64,000 bases of DNA from Adiantum capillus-veneris (lineage: Eukaryota > Streptophyta > Polypodiopsida > Polypodiales > Pteridaceae), in assembly GCA_014529385.2 (NCBI GenBank), contig CM043958.1:140780234-140844233 (forward strand), read 5' to 3'. This document shows, piece by piece, positions 10,630-22,142 of the stretch. The translations under genes and the position numbers were made by a program. How positions within the stretch are numbered: position 1 is the stretch's first letter; each line of letters begins with the position of its first letter. A model generated the notes under the pieces. It worked only from the letters and a program-made list of their open reading frames with translations, had not been told where the DNA came from and made no database searches.

Positions 10630-13544
10630 CTATTCAATTTCTCCTATTAAGCTAGCCTGTGCCTTCTCCATGACATTTGATGGGATCTTGATCGTTTTCG
10701 CAATTCTTCCACCCCTTGGAGTCCATGACCATACAATTGTATCAACACACTCCCAGCGCTTTGGGTCAGCAAGATTGCAACACCAACTCTTTTTCCAGCA
10801 ATCCTCATATTGTTCTTGGATTGTGGGATTTCGTTTTCGATGTTTTGGTGCCCAATACTGAATTAGAACTTTCTTGTAGTTAGGAGATGATTTGTCTACA
10901 TCAACGTTTGACTCTGCCACTCCTAGCCATATCGGATATTCAGGATCTGCGGGTCTCACAAGAACAAGATCCCCTTTTCTTACATCAATTTGAGGCCTAA
11001 AGGCCTCTTGTGGCCTTGCACTTTGAGGACCAACATAGTGATCATTCAATTCTTCATATCCTTGAAACTCATCTCTGTCTTCCTCTATCTCTTGCATTCG
11101 ATGACTGCCTATAGTCTTTGGCCAAAATGTTGTATATTCACCAATGTGTTTATTGGTTGGTTGTTCAAGCTCATTGATTATGTTTTGCCAATAAGTGATA
11201 ACAGGCTCCATGCATTTTGTGGAGTCATGGTCCTTTCCCTTTAATAGAGAACATCTTTTCCAAAATTCAAGATATGACTTAATCCCTTGAATAACAAGTG
11301 GACTATCTCTCACATAGTTTGCTATAGGTACCACGTCTGGACAGCCTATTGGTAATTTTGGTTTTCCCTAGTCATCTTTTTTCCACAACTCAATTCCCGA
11401 CTCCTTTGGCATCCAATTGGGTGATTTGGGATGAATTTTGTACTGCATTACTGGGACTTCACCTTGCATATAGAAACGAAATTGAAGTGGCTTAGAGTGT
11501 CCGACTAGAGCATCTTGTCCGTCACACATGTACCCTTACACAAAGGATTTAAAGTCGGGAACTTGTGTCATCAAAAATGGTGCTGGAGCTGAGCTTTCAC
11601 ATTTTTGAAAATGTTCCATCAGATGTGGAAAAGTGAATGTCATTCCTGTTCGCAATCTTTCTGAGAACCTACTAAACATTGCATCTATGTCCTCATGTGT
11701 ATGACCCACCATTAAGAATCCCAAATGCACGGTTTTGAAAACTCCTTTTTCTACTAACAAGGATAAGTATGCAAACAAATATCGATTTTTATTCTCTCCC
11801 GCACAATTATCTAGCTGTAGCAAAAGATTCTCATGCAATTTTTGAAATACAGGAGTGAATATGGTATCCACAACACATTGAGAGGAAGTTGATTGTATGT
11901 GTATAATCTTTTCATTACATCCTTGGATGGCCAACGGTGGTGTCATTGTTGATGCATTCCTCTCACGCTCTTGCTTCATTTTGTTTTGGAGGTCTAGAGC
12001 TCTCCTTGAGTTCAATGCATTGAATAACGTTACATTGTTGTGTGGCATACCGTCATGGCATAAATCTCCTAGTACATGGTTTCTGTTCTTTCCAGTTGAT
12101 TCTGTAAGCATAATGCAAGGGAACCAATTGTAGCATGGGGATCTGAAGGCCGCAGACCATTAAGTGAGAAGTGACCATACATTCCATGACCATGTCCATG
12201 TGTTATCATACCTGTTAATGATACTTGCAATTGATATGCATTCGCATAATCTTTTGAGTTCACACGCAACCTAGGTATTGCTGTCTTTTTTTGATCCATT
12301 TTATCATGTATAATGCATAAATACTTATCCTTTTGCAACTGGGAGAACTTACGCCAGGTGTAGTACACATTCCTACAACTTTGTTGTTGCAACATGTGAA
12401 TTCGACGTTCATCCTTCAAACATGCAATCATCTCGTCATCCTTTGTTGACTCTAGTTGAGACTTTATCCGACTACACACAACACATTTGGAGAACTCACT
12501 TGTTTTTGACAATGTCACATTAGCAAACTGTGTATTCCAAATCCTATTGAATGTCGTGCTAGACATTGGCTTGAGACTCATACTATCAAGTGTTTTATTG
12601 ACATCATGTAAAATGTCTACTTGCTTGTATGTGTTTGGTATTGCAAGCAAAGTTTCCCTAGTACCATCTTCCATGGTTCTACTCTTATGTGGCATTCTCT
12701 CCGAGTTTTCATCAACAAAAGAGCGCATCAATGCCCTTCCCATTTCTGTATGGTCTCTTCCTTTTCTCATGACACCATCATTACCATGCACTGAGCGTCT
12801 AACCCCATTCTCAAAATGTTCACGGTAATGATAAAATGAAGTTTTTGGAATGCCATGAATTTCGTACCAAGCTCTACTGCAAACCTTACTGCCATTAAAA
12901 GAAAACACATAGCATGTCTTTGTAGTTGTTTTGTTCTCACGCCATGCAGTCAACATTGTATCATACACATAGTTTGTTCTATTTTGCAAACTCTGTCCCC
13001 AAAATTCATTGCGCATAGCCATGACCTTATCTCGATTGGCATATTGACAACACCTTTTGGAACAACAATCTATGGTTGAAACAAGCTGGACAGATGCTAG
13101 AGATGCTTGATTGGATCTCTTAGAAGCTTTCACTGACATTTTTGGCTTCCTATTTACAAAGCAATATTTCCGCTTTTTTGAAATAGGCTGTACCAAATAA
13201 GCTGATTCAATGCATGTGTCTTGTAAAGCATGCATAGCATGTAGATCCTCATAGAATAACAATTCTTTTCCATCCATAGTTGTCACTCTCTTGATAGGCC
13301 AACAAGCTAGATTAATGCTGCATACACTAGCTTCTGCAAAAATAGTAGCCTCATCTGCATAGGATGTTTCGATACCAATACCAATGTTATCTTCACCTAG
13401 CTCACCAAAGTTTACAGAGTCAAACGGACACACATACATGACAACCCCTTCGGCTACTACATGTGTTTTGCTTTCATCCCAAGGTTGAACCCTCTTATCC
13501 TTCCAAACCTCTCTGTAGCTCATTCCATTACATTGTGCATCCAT
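10630..13544 (-). pseudogene. DUF7869-type transposase-like gene, broken
   Basis: The gene reads from 13544 down to 10630. The first block (13544-12069, 491 codons) holds a Cys-rich segment (CCSKRCCQ) followed by NEFWGQSLQNRTNYVYDTMLTA, a CVVCSRIKSQ pair, and an Asp in IIHDKMDQKKTA. The second block (12111-11536) holds LLQLDNCAGENKNRYLFAYL and FLMVGHTHEDIDAMFSRFSE, the hallmark of DUF7869 proteins. The Asp/Asp/Glu-Asp order suggests an RNase-H-like transposase fold (family knowledge and inference). The third block (11334-10630) ends in a module with DLVLVRPADPEYPIWLGVAE and VLIQYWAP, like an SH3- or BAH-type reader. Lesions: a frameshift near 12,100, an in-frame TAA at 11536-11538 and an in-frame TAG at 11368-11370. 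The last two blocks share one frame. No introns are needed. The identification rests on memory of the family. Confidence 0.75.
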
Positions 13545-13858
13545 GCTCCTGCTTTGTCAGCCTCATGCATAGAAGCCCCTTTGTACTGCATCTCATTTAT
13601 ATGTTGCAACAACCCACTACTCCATTTCACAATACTATGAAAAGAATCTCCCACTGTCAATGCATCCATTGTTGGAAAAGGGATGAGTGCTTTCTTTTCA
13701 AAACACAAATTAACTGACACCGATACATTGCCTTCCCCAATAAGCATGCCAGAACAATATGCACTTGGATTTATTTCAAATACAGCGGCAAAAATTGGCA
13801 CCAACATTCCCATTCTACACCGACACGCAGGTACACGGGGGGGTTTTGAGCAGCCCAC
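13520..13858 (-). pseudogene. Probable N-terminal block of the DUF7869-type gene
   Basis: A 112-codon frame overlaps the start of the 491-codon block by 25 bases in another frame. Its C-terminal part (PFPTMDALTVGDSFHSIVKW) reads like conserved protein rather than an antisense shadow. Continuous reading into the next block requires one frameshift near 13,545. A true start codon is not obvious: the first ATG at 13858 lies next to a run of seven G on the plus strand. It could also be an unrelated upstream ORF. Confidence 0.45.
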
Positions 13859-14694
13859 CTATAGCAGTTTCTCCAAGTTTTCAGCCACTTACAGGCACAG
13901 TGCCTTTCAGTCTATTCTAGCAGTCATTTTGACATCGATTTCTTTGCGGACAGATGCATGTTTGTTTGAGCACACCTGGTGTTATTTAGCTCTTTTGGGA
14001 GCAGATATCCCCACGGGGATCCTTTTTATTGCACGCAATAGTTCTTGGCGCTTATTCGTGCGCAGTCACTCATGTACATTGAGTTGTAGTTACTGCCTGT
14101 TGTACTTCATGTGGAGCCACTTTTTGGCTATTTTGAAAATTTTCTAAGTCATTTTTGAGACTAGATCGGAAGAGCCCTTTCTGAGACTATGACTAGTCAT
14201 TTTGTGTCTACTTTAGCCTTTTGGAGGGTCGCTATATGAGGTTTTTTTTGACCTGAGGTATTCTCAAATGTTGAGATACCTTCGGTGATACAGGTAGCTA
14301 GAGTTCCCCTCTTATGGTACCCTCACCATAGGATATATATTTGGATGGTTTCTTGTGCTTTTGATGCCAAGTTGGAGATCACACAGCAATGGTTTTGAGT
14401 AGTTTATGCTCAGTAGTTGTTTTGAGCAGTTTATGTGCTTACATTTGTATTGTGAGGCTTGAGAGTTTTCTCCCCATATAGAGGAGACTCTAGCGGATTT
14501 TTCCTGTGAGTCCATTTTATGCATTCTTGGCACATTTGATTGTTCTTACATTGTGATTTTACTACTTTTGGTTTGAGTATTTTCTCTTGTTACAGGGGAA
14601 ACTCTGCCAAAATTATCCTAGAAAATTTTCCATAGATTTTTTGCCCACATTCTCTTGAGTCGTGGTTGCAAGTAGTGCTTCCGAAAGATAAGAG
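13859..14694. other. Probable LTR-like or leader sequence of a copia remnant
   Basis: No coding sequence. A near-perfect hairpin lies at about 14252-14280 (GGTATTCTCAA, loop, TTGAGATACC, one bulged T). Position upstream of a copia-like gag start makes an LTR/leader plausible, but no second LTR was found. Confidence 0.3.
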
Positions 14695-14874
14695 TACTAC
14701 ATCAAAAAGTTTGATGTCACAAACTTGCTATTTAGCGATAGCGTATGCAAGATTTTTCCTATCAATAAAGGCTTGATAGCACCCTTGCGTGAAAGAAGAG
14801 AGAATGCATACACTGATGAACAGTGGGAAGACATGAATGAGTGTCATAATCTAATATCTAACCAACCCAAATGA
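14695..14874 (+). pseudogene. Ty1/copia gag N-terminal fragment
   Basis: A 60-codon open stretch reads YYIKKFDVTNLLFSDSV, then INKGLIAPLRERRENAYTDE and QWEDMNECHNLIS, then a stop. This matches the start of copia gag proteins (KFDGTNF-W-M, then a D/E-W-x-x-L/M segment), which coat the retrotransposon RNA. The W usually found after TN is missing and the downstream gag is not recognisable, so this is a remnant. Confidence 0.5.
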
Positions 14875-15119
14875 TTTTCTCATATTAAACTATAATTTAA
14901 TGTGGGAGAATAAACGGGAACAAGGGTTAGATATAGACATGTGCTAATGGATCTATCTCAACACGGGGCCAAGGTTAAAGGGGTCCAAATGAGAGATGGT
15001 CTACCAAGGAGCAAGGCTACTAATGGAGCTTAAATACCTTAGGGTTAGCTTCATTAAAGACCTCCAAAGGTTAATGTTAAAAGTCCCTTGACCTTAGGCA
15101 AGCTAGAGCTATGCTTAAG
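14875..15119. other. Intergenic, nothing recognised
   Basis: Short AT-rich segment joining the gag remnant to the tandem-repeat block that follows. Confidence 0.4.
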
Positions 15120-15790
15120 GTGGGAACCTGGCCCAAGCTTGAGGTGCTTGTCGTGCTTGCTGACTAAGGTGCTTGAGGTGCTTGTTGTGCTTGCTGACTA
15201 AGGTGCTTGAGATGCTAGTAATGCTTGCTGACTAAGGTTCTTGTCGTGCTTGAGGTGTTAGAACTGAGCTTGAAGCGAGAACCTTCCCCAATCTTGAAGT
15301 GCTCAGGGTGTTCCAAAATTTCAACAAGATCCCTACTCAAGGGGGAGCAAGCCCTCATTGTAGGAGCTAGAGAGAGAACACATACACCGTCACACAAGTC
15401 AAGCCTTTCCTAATGAAGCAACAGGGACACATGTTAAGTTCCTCTCCATGTTGCCCTCATAAGGTGCCTAAAGGCTATTGGTGGGGACTAGACCCAAGCT
15501 TGAGATGCTTGTTGTGCTTGTTGACTCAGGTACTTGTCGTGCTTGAGGTGCTTGTCGTGCTTGAGGTGTCAAGGCTGAGCTTGAGGTGAGAACCTTTCCC
15601 AATCTTGAAGGACTCAAGGTGTTCCAAAAAAGTCAACAAGATCCATACTCAAGGGGGGGCAAGCCCTCATTGTATGAGCTAGAGAGAGAACACACACACC
15701 TTCACACAAGTCAAGCCTTGCCTAATGAAGCAACATGGACACATGTCAAGTTCCTCTCCATGTTGCCCTCATAAGGTACCTAAAGCCTAT
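15120..15790 (+). repeat. Two-copy repeat of about 340 bp with an internal 34-bp repeat
   Basis: The segment from about 15230 to 15470 (GAGCTTGAAGCGAGAACC, TCAACAAGATCC, CAAGCCCTCATTGTA, CACAAGTCAAGCC, AGTTCCTCTCCATGTTGCCC) recurs with few changes at about 15540-15780. Before it, the unit GCTTGCTGACTAAGGTGCTT is repeated every 34 bases (TGACTAAGG at 15161, 15195 and 15229). Small open frames inside are by-products of the repeat. Confidence 0.85.
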
Positions 15791-16639
15791 TGGTTGGCCT
15801 CTCAAGGGGTCCAATGATAATTTAGCTAATTTAATTGATTGTGTATGTATTTATCAAGTCCTCTCTCTCAAAGTGGAAAGGGGCACACTTGTCCCAAGGC
15901 TAGCATGTGTTGGGGGCAATCGTAGCATAGCCTAATCAACCCAAGACCGAAAAAATTATCAGTCCTAGGATCATCAAAATCATCAAAATTATCAACCCAA
16001 GACTAGGGCATGGAAGTACGAGCATCATCGGATGTATCAAATGAGAGAATTCAAGAGAATGCTCTTCCAATGCAAATAGAGATTAGCCATGAATCAATAA
16101 CTCTAGTCACGTCATCAATCAAGCATCACCTACACACATTAAGCCACCAAAGTCCGACTTGCCATAGACTACAATATCAAAGCACACTCATGACAAGCAC
16201 ACACTAATTGCATTGGTGTTGGCCTCTCCAATCTCCACATGCCAATCAAGGTGCTTCATCAAAAGCTATACACACAAGGTGAATGGTGCTAAAGTTTGAT
16301 TAAACCCATCCACACACAAGCAAACAATAGGGCACAAATACTAATCACAAGATTAAGAACCAACTTAATCAACCTAATTAGAGATGTTAAATATAACAAA
16401 TTGAATGCTCATAGAAGGATAGGAGTGGTCAATAAGCAAGAAGTCAGCACACACACTCAAATTTATAATATGAGGTGAAAATACTTCATGGCATAATGGA
16501 ATATAGAAGAATTAAGACTAATGAAGAAAGTAGAGATTAAATTAAGAATTTTTTCTCTAATTACAATGACTAGATTAAGAAATGCTTCTCTAATTGCAAT
16601 GGATTAGCACTAGCCTCTTAAGCATGGTCATTAAGCTCA
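15791..16639. other. Intergenic, no gene seen
   Basis: AT-rich sequence with CAA- and ATC-rich low-complexity stretches. None of the open frames of about 60 codons has a recognisable motif. Confidence 0.45.
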
Positions 16640-16663
16640 AGGCTAGGCCATCCATAAAGTGAA

Positions 16664-16715
<52 letters not shown>

Positions 16716-16952
16716 CTCAAGAATGACTACTCAAGAATGAAGCCTCCTTGCATAAAGGATTTCTTATAAAGGCTTGCACCACAATCCCTTCTACTATGGG
16801 TTTAAGTTGAGGCCTCTAGCTATCATATACAATTTGGAACTCCCAATGACCCAAGACCTTATACATTGTAAATAGGAAATAGTGTGCACATCCATAGCAT
16901 ATCTCCAACTTGGTGCATAATCAGTGTCGCATGTGTTATCCGCTGCTAACAT
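16640..16952 (-). mobile_element. Possible LTR on the minus strand
   Basis: On the minus strand a purine tract (AGGAAGGGGGGAA) is followed immediately by TGTTAGCAGCGG, the usual PPT-to-LTR junction, at about 16,952. Some 180 bases further is a TATA-like CTTTATAAG (near 16770). The other end is uncertain and may lie in or beyond the (GA)n tract. No matching LTR was found in the window. Confidence 0.35.
16667..16714 (+). repeat. (GA)n microsatellite
   Basis: Uninterrupted GA repeat of about 48 bases. Confidence 0.95.
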
Positions 16953-17427
16953 TCCCCCCTTCCTAATTTGACGCACATCCTCGTGTGCCGGTGAAGCATA
17001 ACACGGTGACATGGTAGAAAGCAAGTCCATGGAAGAATGTTGAGCTGCAAAACATAATACGAGTAATGACTATCAAAGGCCAACATGGATGAATAGAACA
17101 TGAAGTACATTTCTCAGTCATCCAAAGTGAATTTTTGCTTCTATAAGATGGTTCAATCATAGTCCAAAACTAAGCAACATCAAGCAAAAAAAAAACACTT
17201 AAACTATCATGAAGATTAAACCACTTGATATTTCAGTTTTAGGCATGAAACACAAGCAATCAATTAAGATCCTAAGCTAATGCAAGGTCAGAAACCTACT
17301 AGCCTAAAAACTATATGACTAATCTTAATAAGACAACCAAATCTATCATGTCTACGGGCTATAAAAAAGCTCCTAATCTATTAGTACATTGTCACAGCTT
17401 TTTGAAGCTCGTGGAAGTTTTTTTTTG
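16953..17427. other. Intergenic, nothing recognised
   Basis: If the LTR call at 16,952 is right, this would be the 3' end of the internal region of that element. No pol motif is visible. Confidence 0.35.
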
Positions 17428-17643
17428 TCATTCATAGAAAAAAATAAAGCACAATACAAGGCTACCACCCCAAGGCAAGTCTAGATACAACTCTCGGCTC
17501 CTTTGAACCCTCAAGGAGGTGTTCCAAGAATCTACTAGCCTACCAAGGCGATGGCTAACCCCTTTCAGCCCAGGGCATTGGTTTAGGGCCTTGACCAAGC
17601 GAGCCAAGGTGATTCCCCTCTCCTTCCAAGTGCCAATAAGATG
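17428..17643 (-). pseudogene. Unrecognised coding-like fragment without ATG
   Basis: A stop-to-stop frame of 71 codons on the minus strand has no start codon. It reads GTWKERGITLARLVKALNQC, then GLKGVSHRLGRLVDSWN, then RSRELYLDLPWGGSLVLC. Composition (W, R, L, G, amphipathic spacing) and codon use look like real protein, unlike the AT-rich flanks. I cannot name the family. It is most likely a fragment of a transposon ORF or a captured exon (inference). Confidence 0.4.
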
Positions 17644-19157
17644 TTAGGCCTCACATAGACACAACATAACATAGAAATTTTCTTTTCATGTGTCTAGTAG
17701 CAATTTTGCTTTGACACTTTTTTGCTTCATTGTTTCATTTTTTTAGCACTTTTTTTATTTCTTCCAATATGAGATGTTTATGGCAAATGGACTAAGGGAC
17801 TAAAGGCCTAATCATAGCCCTAGTTCATGGGTGGATGACGCCATCACTTTGTAATAGTGTGCTAATCTAAAGTTTTTGATTTGCCCCTAATCTACTTTGC
17901 ATCGTATCTCTCTCTACTCTCCTTGCTACTAGATCCTTATTGTAATTTCTTTCATATTTTGCATTCAAATCAACCACTAAAATGCATATCCAATGCCATT
18001 TTCAAGCCTAAAGTCCCAATCAAGCACAACTCTTCATCCAATGTAACTCTCAAACAAAGCCCATATGCTTGCCCAAAAATTTGTCATGTAGAGCAATGAA
18101 AATCGAGCACTAAATCATGCACAAGCCAAATAAATTTGTCCAATGAAGTTTTTTTATGCACAAAAATGATCACACAATCATGGCACACATGCAGCAATTG
18201 CCGACTCCCTTGCTCTTTCATAGCAAATATTGTATTCATATCAAAAAGAAAGAGAGCGCATAAAATGAAATGGACTTTCAAGCTCCCTTGAGACGTCAAA
18301 TCTTGTCCCTTGCCACCATCCCTTCAGAAAAATCATTTGTTAGTGCACGAAAGTATTTGGCATTTAAAAGAAGCACTAAAAGGAATCATAATGAGTCAAC
18401 AAACCAAAACTTGTAATCCAATCCCATGGCTCGTCACCCAAACGCATGCTCAACTTAACACATTTGGCATGCATATCAAGAGAGAGAGAGAGAGAGAGAG
18501 ACCGAGGCAAAAGATGACAAAAAAATACAATTATGAAAATCAATGTTATCTTAATTCAATGAAACAGCGAAAGAAAAGTCCTCTCAATTGGATCCTCAAA
18601 CTTTTATTTTTTAATTGGCTCAAGGTTAAGGTTTAGCACATTTGTTCCAAATTGTTGGGTGAGTTAGGTCATATTTGTTGCTAGTGTGGATTCTCTCATG
18701 ATATTTTGTAAGAGGAACTTCTTGCAAAGATGAAATTGAAACCCTCTCCTCTTATTTAATTGATTTGAATTTTCAATTGGCTTCATGAAATATAAACGGT
18801 TGGTTTTCAATCTCGACGCGGGAAGTGCAGCCAATCAAAAAAATATGCATTTCCTCTCCCTTTTTCATTAGCAAAAAGGGAATGCATCACGAAGACCTCA
18901 TCCCTTTGGGGCAGGCCAAAAAGGGGTACAGAACAGCCATTGAAACCCATGAGACTAGTTGATTATCTCAGCGAGAGTTCAGTGAATTCAATGCTTGCTT
19001 AGAGATTTTTTGATTGGCATGCACATACAAGGTAGGTTTTGGAGCGGTATCTGCAAAGATATCAGCTGATATAATAAATAATATATAAACTAACATAATA
19101 TGGCGGAAGGGGGAGCCCTTTACAGGTGTCGGCATTTTCGAGCTTGGACTTGGAGGG

Positions 19158-19158
<1 letters not shown>
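17644..19158. other. Intergenic, nothing recognised
   Basis: AT-rich with a short (AG)n run at about 18479-18502. No coding motif on either strand. Confidence 0.45.

Positions 19159-19221
<63 letters not shown>
19159..19221 (+). repeat. (AG)n microsatellite
   Basis: About 63 bases of pure AG repeat. It produces long Arg-Glu and Ser-Leu frames that are not genes. Confidence 0.95.
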
Positions 19222-19224
<3 letters not shown>

Positions 19225-19444
19225 GACAAAGTGCAGTGTGGGAGGCCGTTTTGTTGGCTATTGTCAGACGTCCACACATACTTCTCTCTCTCTCTCTGTC
19301 TCTACTACGCAGCGTGTAGGTGTGCATTGTGGACAACCTTGGTGCCGGACAGTCTTGGAACAGTGGGCACTTGTAGAGAAAGGCCCTTGAAAAGGAGCCA
19401 CTCCCATGCATCGTCTTCCCCCGATGTCGAATAATGCACACACA

Positions 19445-19448
<4 letters not shown>

Positions 19449-19509
<61 letters not shown>
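19449..19509 (+). repeat. (AG)n microsatellite
   Basis: About 61 bases of AG repeat preceded by a short CACACACACAC run. Confidence 0.95.
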
Positions 19510-19513
<4 letters not shown>

Positions 19514-19728
19514 TTTGTTGGGCACCATTGCTTGAGCAACCTTCTACACCCTTGGCTAGCCTTAGCTGCCATCTTCACATCGACAGAAGAGGAGATTAGA
19601 TTGTAGGGTATGCAAAGCCTAGGCTTGCGCCACAAGCTCACAAGGCAATGAACACTCGAAGGCAATGTTAGGAAATGGTTCGTGATTGAACAGAGACGGG
19701 GACTTTGAACAATGTTGACTATGGATAC

Positions 19729-19855
<127 letters not shown>

Positions 19856-20069
19856 CGCACTGCACGATGTGTGTGCGTGCAAGATAATTTCAATAGTGGG
19901 TCTAGGTCCGCAGGACTTAAGAGCAAGGGGTAGGTCAGACGGAGACTCGCAAGGTCTCTCTCCGCTGCAAGTCTCAAGATTAGCAGGCCGCGACTGAAAA
20001 CGTGAGTCGTCGTCATCAATGTCGTATGCCCTACAACTTCTCAGTGGCAAGTTCTCACAATTTTCAACC

Positions 20070-20882
20070 CAGTCTTTAGGAAAACCATTTTCCCAAACAT
20101 ACAAAATTCCTTTTCTTATAAATGCCAAGAGGAAAATCTTAAAAATAGGTTATTTTTTCAATTTTTTACACTATCTTCCTCTATTTTTGGGGCAAAATTT
20201 CTCCTTTTACAGTTGCCCTCATTTGTAATTTTTGAAATAAAAAACGGCATGATATTAAGCTGAGGTACACTTTTCCCGAATAATGCTTTAACCTCCCTTT
20301 TCTTCTAAAAGCCGCCTCAATAACTACCAAAAAATCTTATTAAACCCACCCTTCGAATAGTTGCACCCAATGTTGGGGAAAACCATTTTTCCAAACATAC
20401 AAAATTCCTTTTCTTATAAATGCCAAGAGGAAAATTTTAAAAATAGGTTTTTTATTTTATTTTTTACACTATTTTACTCTATTTTGGGGATGAATTTCAC
20501 CTTTCACACTTGCCCTCATCTGTAATTTTTTAAAATAAAAAATGGCATGATATTAAGCTGAGACACTCTTTTCCCGAACTGTGCTTCAACCTCCCTTTTC
20601 TTCTAAAAGCCGCCTCAACAACTGCCAAAAAAATCTTATAAAACCCACCCTTTGAACAGTTGCACCCAATGTTGGGGAAAAAACATTTTTTCAAACATAC
20701 AAAATTCCTTTCCTTGAATTTGCCAAGAGGAAATTTTAGAAAATTAGGTTCTTTTTTCGGGATTTTTCATATTTTCCTCTATTTTAGGGCAAAATTTCTC
20801 CTTTTTTCCTTGCTCTTAATCGAAATTTTTGAAATTGAAAATGGCACGATATTAAATTGAGACACATTTTTCTTGAACATTG
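20070..20882 (+). mobile_element. Tandem array of three 216-bp hAT-type MITE copies
   Basis: Copies lie at 20070-20285, 20368-20583 and 20667-20882, each 216 bp. The first two are followed by a shared spacer of 82-83 bp (AACCTCCCTTTTCTTCTAAA), giving a period of 298-299 bp. Ends are degenerate forms of CAGTGTTCGGGAAAAA and its complement. They belong to the family whose dispersed members at 39820 and 40301 have clean ends and 8-bp target duplications. Internal landmarks are AAAATTCCTTTYCTT, GCCAAGAGGAAA and CACGATATTAAGCTGAG. No coding capacity. Confidence 0.85.
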
Positions 20883-21396
20883 ATTGCACCTATTCAACTT
20901 CTCTTTTATCTCTCAACCTCCCATATCAAAGCGCTGCTATGGAACAACAACATAACAACGTTTTTTGGCACTAAAGTTTTGTGCACAGTGCCACAAAGTG
21001 GAGCACCAAGCTCAAGGACTCTCGTGTACGCAAGAGCTACGTTCACAACAATGTCGAACGGTGGCAAAATCTGAATCTACTTTCCTTCTAGGCGAAAAAA
21101 AACCATAATTGCCTAGGGTGGGGCAATTGTCCACTCTCATATATATGAGTTATGAGCACTTACTCACACAAACATTCTCCTGCTCTAGCGTTTGTCTCGA
21201 AGGTGATTCACTTTTACTCATTCTTTCCCCATAGCACAAGCATCAAGGCTTACGATTGCATAGAGAGAGAAAAGGGGGGGAGACGGGGGGTAGTTGAGAG
21301 TGTTTTCAGCTCATGGCCATCGTCAAAAAGGTCAAGGTAGTCAATAGTCACACTAAAGCCATGGTAGCATTAGTTAGAAGCTTAAAATGAGAATGA

Positions 21397-21435
<39 letters not shown>

Positions 21436-21950
21436 CTACTAAGTGGGAGTTGCTAATTGGCATGTGCGATTGCAAACCATTTGTAGCCTCCAAGTGGAAG
21501 TTGTTGATTTCCTGCATGATCACTTGCAAACCAACTGCAGCCTATGTTATCAAATAATGCTTTGGTCTCTATAGGCTTTCAACCACTCGCCCCTATATAC
21601 CCTCCCGTTTCAAGTGGAATGTCATCTCCATTGCAACTTAATGGGTAAATTAACCAGTATCAACAAGTTAATGGTGATAGTTTCTCTAACAATGTTGGTA
21701 GGGGTGGAAAGGATCTAATCTCAATCCTCATGCAAGCTTATGAAAGATGCCACTTGAAAAGTTTTTGATTGACATGCATTCTAGAGGGTCTGTATGTTGA
21801 AAGCGCAAGTTGTTCTTGAAGAGCTTGCTATTTGGGACATCTCTCCTACAATGAACTAATTGTGCGAGGGGCTACACAAGGGTAACTCTCAAAAAATCTA
21901 TGCTCTTTTTAGTAAAAATGAACCCAAGAATTCCGCTCTACAGAATTCCA
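20883..21950. other. Intergenic, no gene seen
   Basis: Contains a (GA)n tract at about 21395-21435 with an interruption, and a perfect 14-base palindrome CTCATATATATGAG near 21138. No coding motif. Confidence 0.45.
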
Positions 21951-22142
21951 TATCAATGATTTCATTCCTTGCTAGATGTGCCTAAAAAACACATGGTTAA
22001 GAAGCTATGGGTACATAAACATGAGCATGGTGTGGAAGGTCTGCCATTTCAATGATTTCATTGCTTGCTAGATGTGCCTAAAAAACACATGGTTAAGAAG
22101 CTATGGGTACATAAACATGAGCATGGTGTGGAAGGTCTGGGT
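21951..22142 (+). repeat. 96-bp tandem duplication
   Basis: TCAATGATTTCATTSCTTGC and the following GTGCCTAAAAAACACATGG occur at 21954 and 22050, with only a couple of differences over the full 96 bases. The near identity marks a young duplication. Confidence 0.9.

Noticed and set aside
12487-12828. Plus-strand frames at 10990-11244, 11897-12133, 12487-12828, 12855-13079 and 13683-14147
   Set aside because: They lie antisense to the DUF7869-type gene, whose minus-strand reading has recognisable motifs.
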